Below, one piece after another: positions 15,496 through 24,988 of a DNA stretch of 64,000 bases. How positions within the stretch are numbered: the stretch's first letter is position 1; the number at the start of each line of letters is the position of its first letter. A model generated the notes under the pieces. The model had not been told where the DNA came from. It saw nothing but the letters and a program-made list of their open reading frames with translations, and did not search any database. This DNA comes from Bryobacterales bacterium (GTDB lineage: Bacteria > Acidobacteriota > Terriglobia > Bryobacterales > Bryobacteraceae): positions 88,629-152,628 of the forward strand of contig CANFEY010000003.1 in NCBI GenBank assembly GCA_947446025.1, in the 5' to 3' direction. The position numbers were made by a program, and so were the translations under genes.

Positions 15496-18090
15496 ATGAC
15501 ACCTGTGCCCGAAATGATCGGACCCTATAGGATCCTGGCAAAGCTGGGTGCCGGAGGAATGGGACAGGTCTACCGCGCGCACGATCCGCGCCTCAACCGC
15601 GATGTCGCCGTGAAGGTACTCCCGCCGGAGTTCAGCACCGACCCCGCCCGCAAAGCCCGCTTCGAGCAGGAAGCCCGCGCGGTGGCTGCCTTGAATCACC
15701 CCGGCATCGTCAGCATCTACGACGTCGGCGACGGTTGGATGGTCACCGAACTGGTGGAGGGCGAAAATCTGCGCCAGTCCGGCTTCAGCGTGCGCCAGGT
15801 CATCGACATCGGCGCGCAGATCTCGGACGCCCTGGCCCTCGCGCACGACGCAGGCATCTCCCATCGCGACCTCAAACCGGAAAACGTGATCCTGACGCCG
15901 GATGGGCGCACCAAGATTCTCGATTTCGGCCTGGCGAAATTCATCCAACCGCCGGACCCCGACGCCAAACCCGAAAACGTCAGCACGCTGACCAATCCAG
16001 GCTCACCGTTGGGGACTCCGGGCTACATGTCCCCTGAACAAGTGCGCGGCCAGCACACGGACCAGCGCGCGGACTTCTTCAGCCTGGGGGCGATGCTCTA
16101 CGAAATGCTGGCCGGCAAAGCCGCCTTTCAAGATGAATCCGCCATCGAAGTGATGCACGCCATTGTGCACAAGGACCCACCGCCACTGCCCGAGGCCGTG
16201 CCCGAGGGGCTGCGCAACATCGTCATGCGGTGCCTTGAGAAGAAGCCCGCGCAACGCTTCCAATCCGCGCGGGACCTGGCGTTTGCCCTGCGCTCGCTTT
16301 CGAGTGCTGGAGGCTCGGTCGCGCCCGCGCCCCCATCCCGGCCCGTGTGGCCTTATGCGGCAACCGCGGGGATCGCCCTGCTGGCTGCTGCGTACTTTTA
16401 TTCGGTACGGACCGGCACCCCCGGACTGGAGAACTACACCTTCGCGCCCTTTGCCTTCACGCGCGCGCAAGAACACTCCGGCGTTTGGTCGCCGGACGGC
16501 AAGAGCATCGCCTACGTAGAGCAATCCGCGGACGGCTCGCGGCTCATGGTGCAATCGCTGGACGCCACATCCCCCACCGAATTGGTTGCTCAGGTATCCG
16601 CCCAGCAAGGGCAGCTGGCTTGGTCGACCGACAGCAACCGAATCTATTTCCTGGGCCTGGGCCAACGCTTGGGCGGGGTCAGCGTGATCAGCCGCGCGGG
16701 CGGCGCGGCGGAACGCGTGGTGGCGGGCGGCTCCGCCTTTGACGTCTCGCGCGACGGTCAGACGCTGGCGCTGTGGCGGGGCGCGCAGGGCAACGGCAAC
16801 GGTTCGCGCTATTCGGTATGGATCTCCTCGCCTCCCGGTGCCGATCCCGTCGAATACAAGCCCGCGCCGTTCGCGGTGCCGACGCCGTTCACGCCCGTAT
16901 TCCTGCGCTTCTCGCCCGACGGAAAGCGTTTGTTCCTCTCCGTGGTAACCGATGGGGGTGCCGAAACGTGGCTGGTGCCGATTCCCGGCGGCGAGCCCCG
17001 CCGCATCTTTTCTAAGATTCCGTGGAACCGGCCGGTGTCCGCATCGTGGATGCCGGACAACCGTAGGCTGGTGCTCTCGGGCAATGCAGCCCCAGCCGTC
17101 AATGAGCAGCTATGGCTGGCTGATGTGGAGAGCGAGAGTCTCAGCCGACTGCTGGCGCTGCCGGAAGCCGGACAGGCTGCGCCTTCGGTTTCCCCGGATG
17201 GCAGGCGGATTTTGTTCTCGCAGGTCACGCGGGATCGTGACATCGCCGAATTGCCGCTCGACGGATCTCCGCCGCGCACGGTTCTCTCCACGGACCTGCC
17301 GGAGTTCGGCCCCAATTGGTCGCCCAAAGGTGATCAGTTCGCCTTCATCTCCCAACGCAGCAGCACGGATGAACTCTGGAGTCGCAGCCCGGAAGGCAAC
17401 TGGGAACGGCCTGTGGTGACCGCAAAGGAGTTCCCTTCGCTCCAGTCTTTGATTAGTCCGGTATTTTCACCGGACGGGGCGCGTATCGCCTACACGGCAC
17501 TTTTGGCTGGCGGCGGACGCCGCAGGAGCTTGTCGATTTCCCCCGTCGGCGGCGGCACGCCCACCGTGGTCGCGGACGGCTATGCCCCCACCTGGTCGCG
17601 CGAAGGAGACAGGATCGCGTTCCTGTGGCTGAAGTCCGACGGCACCATTCCGTTGGCTGTCTTGCGCGTCGGCTCGGAGGACCCGCCTATGGAAGTCATG
17701 CCCCCGCGCGGGTTCGGCTCGCCGGAATGGTCGCCTTCAGGGGAATGGATTGCCGTGCCCAGCACCCGTGGCGTGGAACTGACCTCGGCCGACGGTAAAC
17801 AGCAGAAATTCTTGCCCGGCATGAACGGGGCCGCCCTGGCGTGGTCACATGATTCGAAAACGATCTTCGGCTTGATGTTTCAATCCGCCCAGCCCGCGCT
17901 TTTCGCCATGGAGGCCACCACTGGCAACACCCGTAAGATCGCCGACTACGATCTGGCCTTTCAGCCCCTGCTTGAAAACGCCTACACCGGAACCGTCCGC
18001 CTGAGCCTTTCCCCGGACGGCAAAAGCGTAGTCACCGCCACCGCGACCAATCAAGCCGACCTATGGATTCTAGACGGCCTAGCTCACTAG
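15496..18090 (+). CDS. Membrane Ser/Thr protein kinase with WD40-like (PD40) C-terminal propeller
   Basis: About 864 residues. The N-terminal 270 residues are a Hanks-type kinase: [14 protein letters not shown] (P-loop), VAVKVL (Lys), [13 protein letters not shown] (catalytic loop), ILDFGLAKF (metal site) and [14 protein letters not shown] (activation loop end). One membrane helix follows ([19 protein letters not shown]), then about 550 residues of PD40/TolB-like blades with repeated FSPDGKR and WSPKGD motifs outside the membrane. This is the common acidobacterial sensor-kinase plan; the signal is unknown. ATG 15496 is preferred because 15466 would leave only 15 bases to the divergent gene; both are in frame. 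Confidence 0.9.
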   Translation: MTPVPEMIGPYRILAKLGAGGMGQVYRAHDPRLNRDVAVKVLPPEFSTDPARKARFEQEARAVAALNHPGIVSIYDVGDGWMVTELVEGENLRQSGFSVRQVIDIGAQISDALALAHDAGISHRDLKPENVILTPDGRTKILDFGLAKFIQPPDPDAKPENVSTLTNPGSPLGTPGYMSPEQVRGQHTDQRADFFSLGAMLYEMLAGKAAFQDESAIEVMHAIVHKDPPPLPEAVPEGLRNIVMRCLEKKPAQRFQSARDLAFALRSLSSAGGSVAPAPPSRPVWPYAATAGIALLAAAYFYSVRTGTPGLENYTFAPFAFTRAQEHSGVWSPDGKSIAYVEQSADGSRLMVQSLDATSPTELVAQVSAQQGQLAWSTDSNRIYFLGLGQRLGGVSVISRAGGAAERVVAGGSAFDVSRDGQTLALWRGAQGNGNGSRYSVWISSPPGADPVEYKPAPFAVPTPFTPVFLRFSPDGKRLFLSVVTDGGAETWLVPIPGGEPRRIFSKIPWNRPVSASWMPDNRRLVLSGNAAPAVNEQLWLADVESESLSRLLALPEAGQAAPSVSPDGRRILFSQVTRDRDIAELPLDGSPPRTVLSTDLPEFGPNWSPKGDQFAFISQRSSTDELWSRSPEGNWERPVVTAKEFPSLQSLISPVFSPDGARIAYTALLAGGGRRRSLSISPVGGGTPTVVADGYAPTWSREGDRIAFLWLKSDGTIPLAVLRVGSEDPPMEVMPPRGFGSPEWSPSGEWIAVPSTRGVELTSADGKQQKFLPGMNGAALAWSHDSKTIFGLMFQSAQPALFAMEATTGNTRKIADYDLAFQPLLENAYTGTVRLSLSPDGKSVVTATATNQADLWILDGLAH

Positions 18091-18114
18091 CCCGCGCCGG
18101 TTTCGATGGCTCCC

Positions 18115-18149
18115 AGCACTGAACCGCGCCCGTAAGGAAGCGGACAGAC
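18115..18149 (+). repeat. Dispersed intergenic repeat, copy 1 (half element)
   Basis: 35 bases beginning AGCACTGAACCGCG and ending GCGGACAGAC, found again at 21837-21871 with only 2 differences. It lies between the kinase stop and folC. This copy lacks the inverted left arm present in copy 2. Confidence 0.7.
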
Positions 18150-18177
18150 GCTCCACCCTGCGATCCTAGTAGGACGC

Positions 18178-19422
18178 ATGACCTACCCCGAATCCGTCCA
18201 GTTCCTCTACGCACTGGGCAACGAAGTCAAAACCATCAAACTCGGCCTGGACCGCATCCGCGCCATTCTCGAAGCACTAGGCAACCCCCAGCGAGCCTAT
18301 CGCGTAGTCCACGTCGCAGGAACCAACGGCAAAGGCTCGGTGTGCGCGATGATCGACGCCGGGTTGCGGGCTGCGGGCGTGCGCAGTGGACTGTTTACCT
18401 CGCCCCACCTGATCGAGCCCACCGAACGCATCCAAATCGACGGCATGCCCGTGAGCAGAGAGGACTTTGAAGCCGCCTTCAACGCCGTCCACAACGCCGC
18501 GGCGCGCCTCGACTTGGACGCCCACCCCACCTACTTCGAAACCGTCACCGCGATGGCTCTGTGGCTGTTCCGCGAACACGACGTGGAGACCGCGGTGGTT
18601 GAGGTCGGCCTCGGAGGACGGCTGGATGCCACCAACATCGTCGAACCCGCGCTCACGGTGATCACGCCCATCGATTACGATCACCAGGTCTACCTGGGCA
18701 ATACGCTGGAACTGATCGCCGGTGAAAAAGCTGGAATCTTGAAAGCCGGAGTCCCTGCCGTATTCTCCAAGCAGCGCCCCGAAGCAACTCCCGTACTCAC
18801 AGCCCGGGCCTCTGAGCTAGGCATCCGCGTCACCCGCGCTGAGGAATTCGAAGTCCGGGACTTGGCGCTGGATTCGCGGGGTTCGCGTTTTTCGGGGCTG
18901 ACATGCCCGCTCGCGGGTGAGCATCAGGTGGACAACGCCGTCACCGCCGCGCAGGCTTTGATTGCGCTCGGGGTGCCGCCGGAGGGTATTGAAGAAGCCC
19001 GCTGGCCCGGCCGCATCGAACACGTGACGCCGAATCCCGATACCATCCTGGACGGCGCGCACAATCCCGCTGGAGCTCGGGCGCTGGTGCGGTATTTGCA
19101 GCGCTTCTACGGGCACCGCAAGGTGTGGATGATCTTCGGCGCCATGCGCGACAAGGACGTGAAGGAAGTCGCCGAGCTCCTGTTTGAGGCCGCCGACGAG
19201 TTGGTGTTCACCGCTCCCACAGCTCCGGGAAATCGCGCGCTGGAACCTGAAGCCCTGCGGGAAATGGCCGGACGCGGCCACACCGAACCCACGGTAGCCG
19301 CTGCGGTGGAGCACGTTTTCAAGCACCTGAGCGCCGAAGACGTCGTGGTGATCACGGGCTCGTTGTATCTGGTGGGAGAAGCCCGAGCGCTATTTTTGAC
19401 CACAACGCTCGGGCGCTGGTAG
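18178..19422 (+). CDS. folC: Folylpolyglutamate synthase / dihydrofolate synthase
   Basis: 414 residues, normal FolC length. It adds glutamate to dihydropteroate and to folates in the cytoplasm using ATP. The ATP loop is VVHVAGTNGKGSVCAMID (GTNGKGS about 48-54); LFTSPHLIEPTERIQIDG, VEVGLGGRLDATNIV and ILDGAHNPAGARALV are family blocks for the omega loop, Mg site and C-terminal domain. TAGGA lies 6 bases before the ATG. The gene ends directly against the end of clpP on the other strand with no bases between the two stop codons. Confidence 0.95.
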   Translation: MTYPESVQFLYALGNEVKTIKLGLDRIRAILEALGNPQRAYRVVHVAGTNGKGSVCAMIDAGLRAAGVRSGLFTSPHLIEPTERIQIDGMPVSREDFEAAFNAVHNAAARLDLDAHPTYFETVTAMALWLFREHDVETAVVEVGLGGRLDATNIVEPALTVITPIDYDHQVYLGNTLELIAGEKAGILKAGVPAVFSKQRPEATPVLTARASELGIRVTRAEEFEVRDLALDSRGSRFSGLTCPLAGEHQVDNAVTAAQALIALGVPPEGIEEARWPGRIEHVTPNPDTILDGAHNPAGARALVRYLQRFYGHRKVWMIFGAMRDKDVKEVAELLFEAADELVFTAPTAPGNRALEPEALREMAGRGHTEPTVAAAVEHVFKHLSAEDVVVITGSLYLVGEARALFLTTTLGRW

Positions 19423-20037
19423 CTACTTATTGACCGGCATCAAACTGCGGCTGGTGATGACGTGGTCGATCATGCCGTATTCCATGGCCTGCACCGGGCT
19501 CATGATGTAATCGCGGTCCACGTCGCGGGCGACTTTGTCCACTTCCTGGCCGCAGGCGTTGGCCAGGATGTGATTCAGGCTTTCGCGCATGCGCAGGATT
19601 TCGCGGGCATAGATGTCGATGTCCGCAGCCTGACCGCCCAGGCCGCTCATGGACGGCTGATGGATCAGAATGCGCGAATTGGGCAGGCTGTGGCGCTTGC
19701 CCTTGGTCCCGCAGGCGAGCAGCACAGCGGCCATGGAGGCAGCCTGGCCCACGCAGTAGGTCACGATGTCCGGCTCCACCAGGTTCATGGTGTCCAGAAT
19801 GGCGAGACCAGCCGTGATCGACCCGCCCGGCGAGTTGATGTACAGCGAAATGTCCTTTTCCGGGTCCTCGGCCGAGAGGAACAGGATCTGGGCAATGATC
19901 AGGTTGGCGACCTGGTCGTCAATGGGCGTGCCCAGGAAGATGATGTTCTCTTTCAACAGGCGCGAGTAGATATCGAAGGCGCGTTCCCCACGGGAGGTTT
20001 GCTCCACGACCATCGGTACCAGAACGGAATTTTCCAT
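19423..20037 (-). CDS. clpP: ATP-dependent Clp protease proteolytic subunit
   Basis: 204 residues, the standard length. Catalytic Ser101 ([12 protein letters not shown]), His126 (RILIHQPSM) and the Asp of RDVDRDYIM (about 172) are in place, so it should form the active 14-mer that degrades unfolded or tagged proteins fed by ClpX or ClpA. AGAGGAG lies before the ATG. No clpX or tig gene adjoins it, unlike the common tig-clpP-clpX order, so it may be one of several clpP copies or a relocated main copy. Confidence 0.95.
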   Translation of the reverse strand: MENSVLVPMVVEQTSRGERAFDIYSRLLKENIIFLGTPIDDQVANLIIAQILFLSAEDPEKDISLYINSPGGSITAGLAILDTMNLVEPDIVTYCVGQAASMAAVLLACGTKGKRHSLPNSRILIHQPSMSGLGGQAADIDIYAREILRMRESLNHILANACGQEVDKVARDVDRDYIMSPVQAMEYGMIDHVITSRSLMPVNK

Positions 20038-20237
20038 GTGTCTCCTCTTAAGACAGTTGTGCGGCAGGCAGCGGCGGCCCCCACAGGCTCTATCGCCCAG
20101 AACTAGGCGTTTCCTTTAGTTTACGTCACGAACGTGCTGCCTGCCCAGGCAAAATCACACGAGTTCAAGAAATGTACCCTCTGCTCGATATGAACTCGTG
20201 GATGCCAACAGCCGATAAAGTACGGGAGGAGCGAAGT

Positions 20238-21203
20238 GTGCTCCCATCCGACATGCGTATCCTCATCGCCGACGACAGCCTGGTTTCCCGGCATTTGCTG
20301 GAAGCAACTCTGCGCAAGTGGAACTATGAAGTCACGGTTGCTTGTGACGGGGCGGAGGCGTGGAACATCCTGAGCGGGGACGATCCACCGCGGCTGGCCA
20401 TCCTGGATTGGGTGATGCCCGGCATGTCGGGTCCCGAGGTGTGCAAGCGCGTCCGGGAGCACGCCAAGCAGGGCGAGCTGAACTACACTTATCTGCTGCT
20501 GCTCACCTCCAAAAGCCAGCGCGAGGATCTGATCGAGGGCATGGAAGCGGGTGCCGACGACTATCTCACAAAACCCTTTGATCAGCACGAACTGAAGGTC
20601 CGGCTGCGGGCCGGATCCCGCGTGATTGATCTGCAACGCGAACTGGTCGCGGCCCGCGAGGAATTGCGTGAGCAGGCCACCAAGGACTTCCTGACGCGGA
20701 TCTGGAACCGCTCCTCCATCCTGGATGTCCTTCACCGGGAACTCATCCGGGGTGCCCGTGAGCGGCGTTCCGTGGGCGTGGTGCTGGCCGATCTGGACCA
20801 TTTCAAGGCCGTCAACGACACCTTCGGGCATTTCGCCGGGGATGCCGTGCTGCGGGAATTCACGCGCAGGGTCTCCGCCGCCATGCGCAACTACGATTCC
20901 ATCGGCCGCTACGGAGGCGAGGAATTCCTGGTGGTCCTGCCGGGCTGCGATGAACTCTGCACCGCCAGCCAGTCGGAGCGCATGCGCTTCGCCATCTCCG
21001 AAATTCCCATGATTATCGAGGACCGGGAGCATCCGCTCACCGCCAGCTTCGGTGCCTGCTGCTTCCTCCCGGGTATGAACGTGACTGCGGAAACCCTCAT
21101 CCGTACCGCCGACGACGCGCTCTATGCCGCCAAGCACCAGGGCCGCAACCGCACAGTGGTCTCCCCCTGCAAGATACTCGAAATGCCGTCGCTAGCGTCG
21201 TAG
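20238..21203 (+). CDS. Response regulator with GGDEF (diguanylate cyclase) output
   Basis: About 321 residues. The receiver domain (RILIADDSLVSRHLLEATL, AILDWVMPGMSG with the phosphorylated Asp, LLLTSKSQ, and GADDYLTKPFDQHEL) is joined by a helix to a GGDEF domain with LADLDHFKAVNDTFGH and RYGGEEFLVVLPG, so it should make cyclic-di-GMP when phosphorylated. An RNYD inhibitory site sits 5 residues before GGEEF, so product feedback is expected. Upstream ATGs exist (20172, 20190, 20202), but the GTG at 20238 has GGGAGGAG 6 bases before it, the best ribosome site here. No partner kinase is adjacent. The 3' end overlaps msrQ by 12 bases. Confidence 0.9.
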   Translation: MLPSDMRILIADDSLVSRHLLEATLRKWNYEVTVACDGAEAWNILSGDDPPRLAILDWVMPGMSGPEVCKRVREHAKQGELNYTYLLLLTSKSQREDLIEGMEAGADDYLTKPFDQHELKVRLRAGSRVIDLQRELVAAREELREQATKDFLTRIWNRSSILDVLHRELIRGARERRSVGVVLADLDHFKAVNDTFGHFAGDAVLREFTRRVSAAMRNYDSIGRYGGEEFLVVLPGCDELCTASQSERMRFAISEIPMIIEDREHPLTASFGACCFLPGMNVTAETLIRTADDALYAAKHQGRNRTVVSPCKILEMPSLAS

Positions 21204-21782
21204 CCTCGCCGCCACCCGGAAACCCAGCAGCACGGTCAGAATCGCCGCGTACAACAAGGGTTCCCGGATATCCGACTTCACCAGCCACCAAAAGTGCAGC
21301 ACACCCGCAATCCCGGCTGCGTACACCAGCCGGTGCAGCTGCTGCCAGCGCTGGAATTTCAGCCGCTTGACCCAGCCGTTGGTGGACGTGACCGCCAGCG
21401 GCAGCATCGCCAGGAATCCCGTCATGCCCACCGTGATGTAGAGCCGCATGGCGACGTCTTCCCACATCCCGCTGATCTCAAACTGGCGGTCGAACCACAC
21501 CCACGTCAGCAGGTGCAGGCAGGCGTAGAAAAAGGTGAACAACCCCAGCATGCGCCGGAACTTGGTGATCGCGGGACGATTCAGCAGCACCCGCAGCGGC
21601 GTTACCGCCAGCGTGATCATCAGCCCGCGCAGCGTCCAATCCCCGGTGTAGCGGGTGATGAACTCCAGCGGGTTCGCCGTCAGGTCGAGCTTGTAGGCCC
21701 ACCATGCGAGCATTCCGAATGGGACCAGGCCGAGTAGAAACACTACCAGCTTGGTCCACTTGCTGGACAGGAGTTTGTTCAT
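21192..21782 (-). CDS. msrQ: MsrQ, heme-binding membrane subunit of periplasmic methionine sulfoxide reductase
   Basis: 196 residues with five to six membrane helices of the ferric-reductase-like fold. Heme ligands are likely the His in FFYACLHLLTWVWF and in RWQQLHRLVYAAGI and GVLHFWWLVK. MsrQ passes electrons from the quinone pool to MsrP, which repairs oxidised Met in envelope proteins. It follows msrP on the same strand after 93 bases occupied by a palindromic element, so it is probably in one transcript. Confidence 0.92.
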   Translation of the reverse strand: MNKLLSSKWTKLVVFLLGLVPFGMLAWWAYKLDLTANPLEFITRYTGDWTLRGLMITLAVTPLRVLLNRPAITKFRRMLGLFTFFYACLHLLTWVWFDRQFEISGMWEDVAMRLYITVGMTGFLAMLPLAVTSTNGWVKRLKFQRWQQLHRLVYAAGIAGVLHFWWLVKSDIREPLLYAAILTVLLGFRVAARLRR

Positions 21783-21791
21783 GGATTCATC

Positions 21792-21871
21792 CGTCTGTCC
21801 GCAGGCTTACGCATGGCAGCTCAGTGTCCGCGTGCGAGCACTGAACCGCGACCGTAAGGGAGCGGACAGAC
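21792..21871. repeat. Palindromic intergenic element, copy 2 (full)
   Basis: An 80-base element filling the msrP-msrQ gap. Its ends are exact inverted arms, GTCTGTCCGC and GCGGACAGAC, with further imperfect pairing inside (CTTACG against CGTAAG, and CTCAGTG against CACTGAA). The right half (21837-21871) is the same as 18115-18149 apart from 2 bases. It could fold into a long RNA hairpin between two operon genes, in the manner of REP or small palindromic elements. Confidence 0.65.
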
Positions 21872-21875
21872 CCCA

Positions 21876-22844
21876 CTAGTAGTCTTTGCTGATCAGATCC
21901 ATGCCTGAATATAGGCTGGCAACTTGGGCACCGTAGCCATTGAAAATCTGCGTATCCATGCGGGTGCCGCCCCCCAGGAAGCCGCCGCCCAGGCGCTGTT
22001 CCTCCGTCTGCGCCCAGCGCGGATGCGGACGTTTGGGATTCACATTGGAATAGAACCCATACTCGCGCGAACTGTAGAGGCCCCACGTCGTCGGAGGTTG
22101 ATTCGCCATAAAGCGGATGCGGGTGATCGACTTGATGCCCTTGTAGCCGTACTTCCACGGCACCACCAGGCGGATCGGAGCACCGTTCTGATTCGGCAGC
22201 GTCTCGCCATAAAGACCGACCGCCAGGATGGCCAGCGGATTCATCGCTTCATCGATGCGCAAGCCTTCCACGTACGGCAGCGCGATTCCCGCCGCGCGCG
22301 CGGAAAGCATCTCAGCCGGATTATAGTAGGTCTCAAACGCCACGTACTTTGCGTTGCCCGTCGGCTCCACCATCTTCAGCACGCTGGCCAATGGAATGCC
22401 CACCCAAGGCACCACCACGCTCCAGCGTTCCACGCAGCGCATCCGGTAGATGCGCTCTTCCATGCCGAGCTTCATGATGTCGTTGAGGCTGACGGTCCTG
22501 GGAGCCTTCACTTCGCCTTCCAGGCGGACGTTCCAATTCGGATTGGGCTTCCACTTGGGCGCGTTCGCCGCCGGATCTTCCTTGCCGGTGCCGAATTCGT
22601 AGTAGTTATTGTAACCGGTGATGGTATCTTTCGGCGAGACGCCGTCATCCAGCAACTTGTGAAGCGGGCCGGTCTTTGAGGCTGTCAGCGGAGCGGCTTC
22701 GGCTGTAGACGGCAGCGCTAGGCCGCCCAAAGCAGCCGCGCCCGCGCCGAGGAAGCGCCTGCGGTTCAAATACAGTTCCCTGGGCGTCACATCGGAGTAA
22801 CGCATCCCAAAACTGAAATCTTTGTCAGAGGTCCGGATGAGCAT
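21876..22844 (-). CDS. msrP: MsrP, molybdopterin catalytic subunit of periplasmic methionine sulfoxide reductase
   Basis: About 322 residues. The Tat signal LNRRRFLGAGAAALGGLALP exports the folded protein. YRMRCVERWSVVVPW has the molybdenum-binding Cys, and RLVVPWKYGYKGIKSI is the conserved cofactor and dimer segment of the sulfite-oxidase fold. It reduces methionine sulfoxide in periplasmic proteins with electrons from MsrQ. The ATG at 22844 is chosen because AGGGGAG lies 10 bases upstream; a longer in-frame start adds 11 residues. Expression of both genes may be limited by the hairpin element between them. Confidence 0.93.
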   Translation of the reverse strand: MLIRTSDKDFSFGMRYSDVTPRELYLNRRRFLGAGAAALGGLALPSTAEAAPLTASKTGPLHKLLDDGVSPKDTITGYNNYYEFGTGKEDPAANAPKWKPNPNWNVRLEGEVKAPRTVSLNDIMKLGMEERIYRMRCVERWSVVVPWVGIPLASVLKMVEPTGNAKYVAFETYYNPAEMLSARAAGIALPYVEGLRIDEAMNPLAILAVGLYGETLPNQNGAPIRLVVPWKYGYKGIKSITRIRFMANQPPTTWGLYSSREYGFYSNVNPKRPHPRWAQTEEQRLGGGFLGGGTRMDTQIFNGYGAQVASLYSGMDLISKDY

Positions 22845-23063
22845 AGTCGAAATTCTCCCCTCTGATGGTAACTCCATCTCTGTCAGTGTGTAGGTATGCC
22901 CAGGGAACTCGCGGATTATTCCCGTTTCCTTGACATTCCGCCCATATGAGCAGAGTATGGGAGATGCCCGGGCATTCTTGCCCTCTCGCGGACCCCCTGA
23001 GCTAAGTCAGGCGATCTGATCCTCTTCCCCCTTAGGCAATTGCGACCTTTGGAGGCAGCGGCG

Positions 23064-23375
23064 ATGACAGGCACCGAGTCACAGATCGAATGGGCGCAGC
23101 GCATCAAACCGAAAGTGGGCGTTGAGTTCGATCGCGTGACGCGCGTCTTTGAAACCGTTGCGTCCAAGCAGCAGGACCCGGACCGCGCGGAGACTCGCCT
23201 CATCGTCGACCTGGTCCGTGAAATGCGCGCCGGCGTCATGGCCAACGAAGAGGCCGGCTACTTCATCCGCGTGTGGCAGGAAGTGAAAGACCAGGTCCGG
23301 CAGATGGTGTCACAAGATCCGCGCTACGTGGAGATCCGCGCCGGCCGCACGGCTCGGAAATCGAGGGCAGCCTAA
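23064..23375 (+). CDS. Small protein of unknown function, first gene of a three-gene operon
   Basis: 103 residues from the ATG at 23064, which has GGAGG 8 bases upstream. The protein is helical and charged (IKPKVGVEFDRVTRVFETVA, LIVDLVREMRAGVMANEEAG, VWQEVKDQVRQMV) with a basic tail (RAGRTARKSRAA). No signal peptide or membrane segment. I do not recognise the family. It is 1 base from the next gene, which overlaps a third, so the three products probably act together. Confidence 0.7.
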   Translation: MTGTESQIEWAQRIKPKVGVEFDRVTRVFETVASKQQDPDRAETRLIVDLVREMRAGVMANEEAGYFIRVWQEVKDQVRQMVSQDPRYVEIRAGRTARKSRAA

Positions 23376-23376
23376 C

Positions 23377-23700
23377 ATGCAGTTCATTTTGACTGGCTTT
23401 ACCCAGGAATCCGGCTACCGCGTCTACGGCTTTGAAGGCACGCGGCAGGACAAGACCAAGACGGCCCATACGGTGAGGACGGACCTGGCCTTGATCGGGC
23501 GTTACGGCATCCGGGTGCAGGACCTGCCGCTGCTGTGCCGCGCCATGCTCGATGTGACGACGGAAGACGAAGCGCAGCGCGCGTGGACCTTCGGCGAAGT
23601 GGAGATGTCTCTGCACGAACAAGAAAGCGCGGCCGCGCGTTTGGCGGCGAAGAAGCGGTTTGTCCGCCGGCCCCCTCAGGCCGTCCATAGAGAACAATGA
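23377..23700 (+). CDS. Small protein of unknown function, second gene of the operon
   Basis: 107 residues, beginning MQFILTGFTQESGYRVYGFEG, then RYGIRVQDLPLLCRAMLD and a basic C-terminus (RLAAKKRFVRRPPQ). The mixed alpha/beta start and the TAHTVRTDLALIGRYGI stretch do not match a family I know. Start and stop are fixed by its neighbours: 1 base after the first gene, and its TGA overlaps the ATG of the third gene. It is cytoplasmic by composition. Confidence 0.7.
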   Translation: MQFILTGFTQESGYRVYGFEGTRQDKTKTAHTVRTDLALIGRYGIRVQDLPLLCRAMLDVTTEDEAQRAWTFGEVEMSLHEQESAAARLAAKKRFVRRPPQAVHREQ

Positions 23701-23861
23701 CCAACCAAGAGCCCGTAGTGAACGAAAAAACATGGGACAAGTGGGTGGCCAAGGGCCAGCGTGAGGACAAGACCGCGCAACGCAAGCTGGCCTGGGTGGT
23801 GAGCATCCTGCTTCTCGTGGGTTTCCCTGCGGCGTGGATACTGACGGTAGCACCCCGCTAG
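23697..23861 (+). CDS. 54-residue single-helix membrane protein, third gene of the operon
   Basis: The ATG at 23697 overlaps the previous stop (ATGA). The product has a charged N-terminal half (NEKTWDKWVAKGQREDKTAQ) and one membrane helix (LAWVVSILLLVGFPAAWILT). Such small tail-anchored proteins often tether soluble partners to the membrane; here the partners would be the two proteins encoded before it. It ends next to the convergent rhomboid gene with no gap. Confidence 0.65.
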   Translation: MTNQEPVVNEKTWDKWVAKGQREDKTAQRKLAWVVSILLLVGFPAAWILTVAPR

Positions 23862-24530
23862 CTAATCTTCTTCGTACCAGGCCCGGAATGCAGGCCTGGC
23901 GTCCTTGAACAGGCGTACGAGCGCCATGCCCGCCAGGAAACCGCCGACGTGCGCAAACCAGGCCACGCCGCCGCCGGTGTAATCCACTTCGCCCAAGGAC
24001 CATGCTCCGCTGAAGAACTGGATCACGAACCAATAGATCAGAAAGTACGGTGCCGGGATCGACATGCGCCATACGAAGATCAGCCAGAAGAGCGCGTCGA
24101 TGTCCGTCTTCGGAAACTTGATGAGATACGCGCCCATGATTCCGGCGATGGCTCCACTGGCTCCGATGGTGGGCACGCGCGAATACGGATTCGAGACCAC
24201 ATGGATCAGCGACGCGGCCAGCCCGCACGCAAAATACAGCAGTAGAAAATTGCGGCTGCCCAGCCGGTCTTCCACGTTCCGCCCGAACACCCACAAGAAC
24301 AGCATGTTGCTCAGAATGTGCAGCCAGCCGCCGTGCAGAAACATGGTGGTGAGTAGCGAATACAAGTTCTCATTGATCGTATCCGGCACAATGCCCCACG
24401 TAGCGACGAACCGCGGCAGGAACGGCCCCAAGGAAAGTTGATAGAGGAACGCCAGCGCGTTGATGGCGATGAGCGCCAGAACAGCGGGTGTGCGGGAATG
24501 AATCGGCTCACTGGAGCGGAGCGGGATCAT
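23862..24530 (-). CDS. Rhomboid family intramembrane serine protease
   Basis: 222 residues with six membrane helices. The active Ser is in TIGASGAIAGIMGAYL (Ser125) and the active His in WFAHVGGFLAGMAL (His194); HGGWLHILSNMLFLWVFG and the L1-loop Trp-Arg-like segment are also typical. Rhomboids cut transmembrane substrates within the membrane; the substrate is unknown. The ATG overlaps the stop of the pfkB remnant by 4 bases, showing that the kinase and protease were once translated in tandem. Confidence 0.92.
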   Translation of the reverse strand: MIPLRSSEPIHSRTPAVLALIAINALAFLYQLSLGPFLPRFVATWGIVPDTINENLYSLLTTMFLHGGWLHILSNMLFLWVFGRNVEDRLGSRNFLLLYFACGLAASLIHVVSNPYSRVPTIGASGAIAGIMGAYLIKFPKTDIDALFWLIFVWRMSIPAPYFLIYWFVIQFFSGAWSLGEVDYTGGGVAWFAHVGGFLAGMALVRLFKDARPAFRAWYEED

Positions 24531-24988
24531 ACGCGGCTGGCTTCAGACCAGACTCGCCTCTCCGCCGTGGCCATCAACACCCGCGCCTGATCCGGTGTGG
24601 CGATGCCGCCGCGCGCACCCAGCTTGGTGCAGTTGAGCGCCGCCATCGCGCAGGAAAATTCCAAACCATCACGTAGCGGCATGCCTTTGATCACAGAGTA
24701 ACAGAACGCCCCGTGGAACACGTCGCCCGCGCCCGTCGTATCCGCGCACAGGACCTGGAAACCGGGACAGTACACGCGCTCCTCTTTGGTAAGCACGACC
24801 ACCCCGTCCCCGCCCAGCGTCATCGCCAAGACCTGCATCCCGTATTCGGCGTGGATCCTTCTGCCCGCCGGGGCTGATCACTTCCTGCGCGATGCCGACT
24901 TTGCCTCCGTACGAAGGAAAGTTGGCGCCAGCAGAAGCGTATCGGTGGCATTGAGGCCGACGCCGACAAGATCGAACGAGGGCCCCAA
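24527..24988 (-). pseudogene. PfkB-family sugar kinase, internally deleted and frameshifted
   Basis: Both ends of a PfkB kinase are present but the middle is gone. From a TTG at 24988 the frame reads SFDLVGVGLNATDTLLLAPT, then after a one-base loss SYGGKVGIAQEVISPGGQ, the usual first 45 residues. It then jumps to IHAEYGMQVLAMTLGGDGVV and the C-terminal anion hole and base in CADTTGAGDVFHGAF. Roughly 180 residues, including the sugar-binding lid, are missing. No enzyme activity is expected. It lies between an SDR gene and the rhomboid gene with overlapping or abutting ends, so the operon order has been kept after the deletion. Confidence 0.8.

Noticed and set aside
20121..21137. 338-residue open frame opposite the diguanylate cyclase
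   Set aside because: Shadow of a receiver-GGDEF gene whose motifs are unambiguous.
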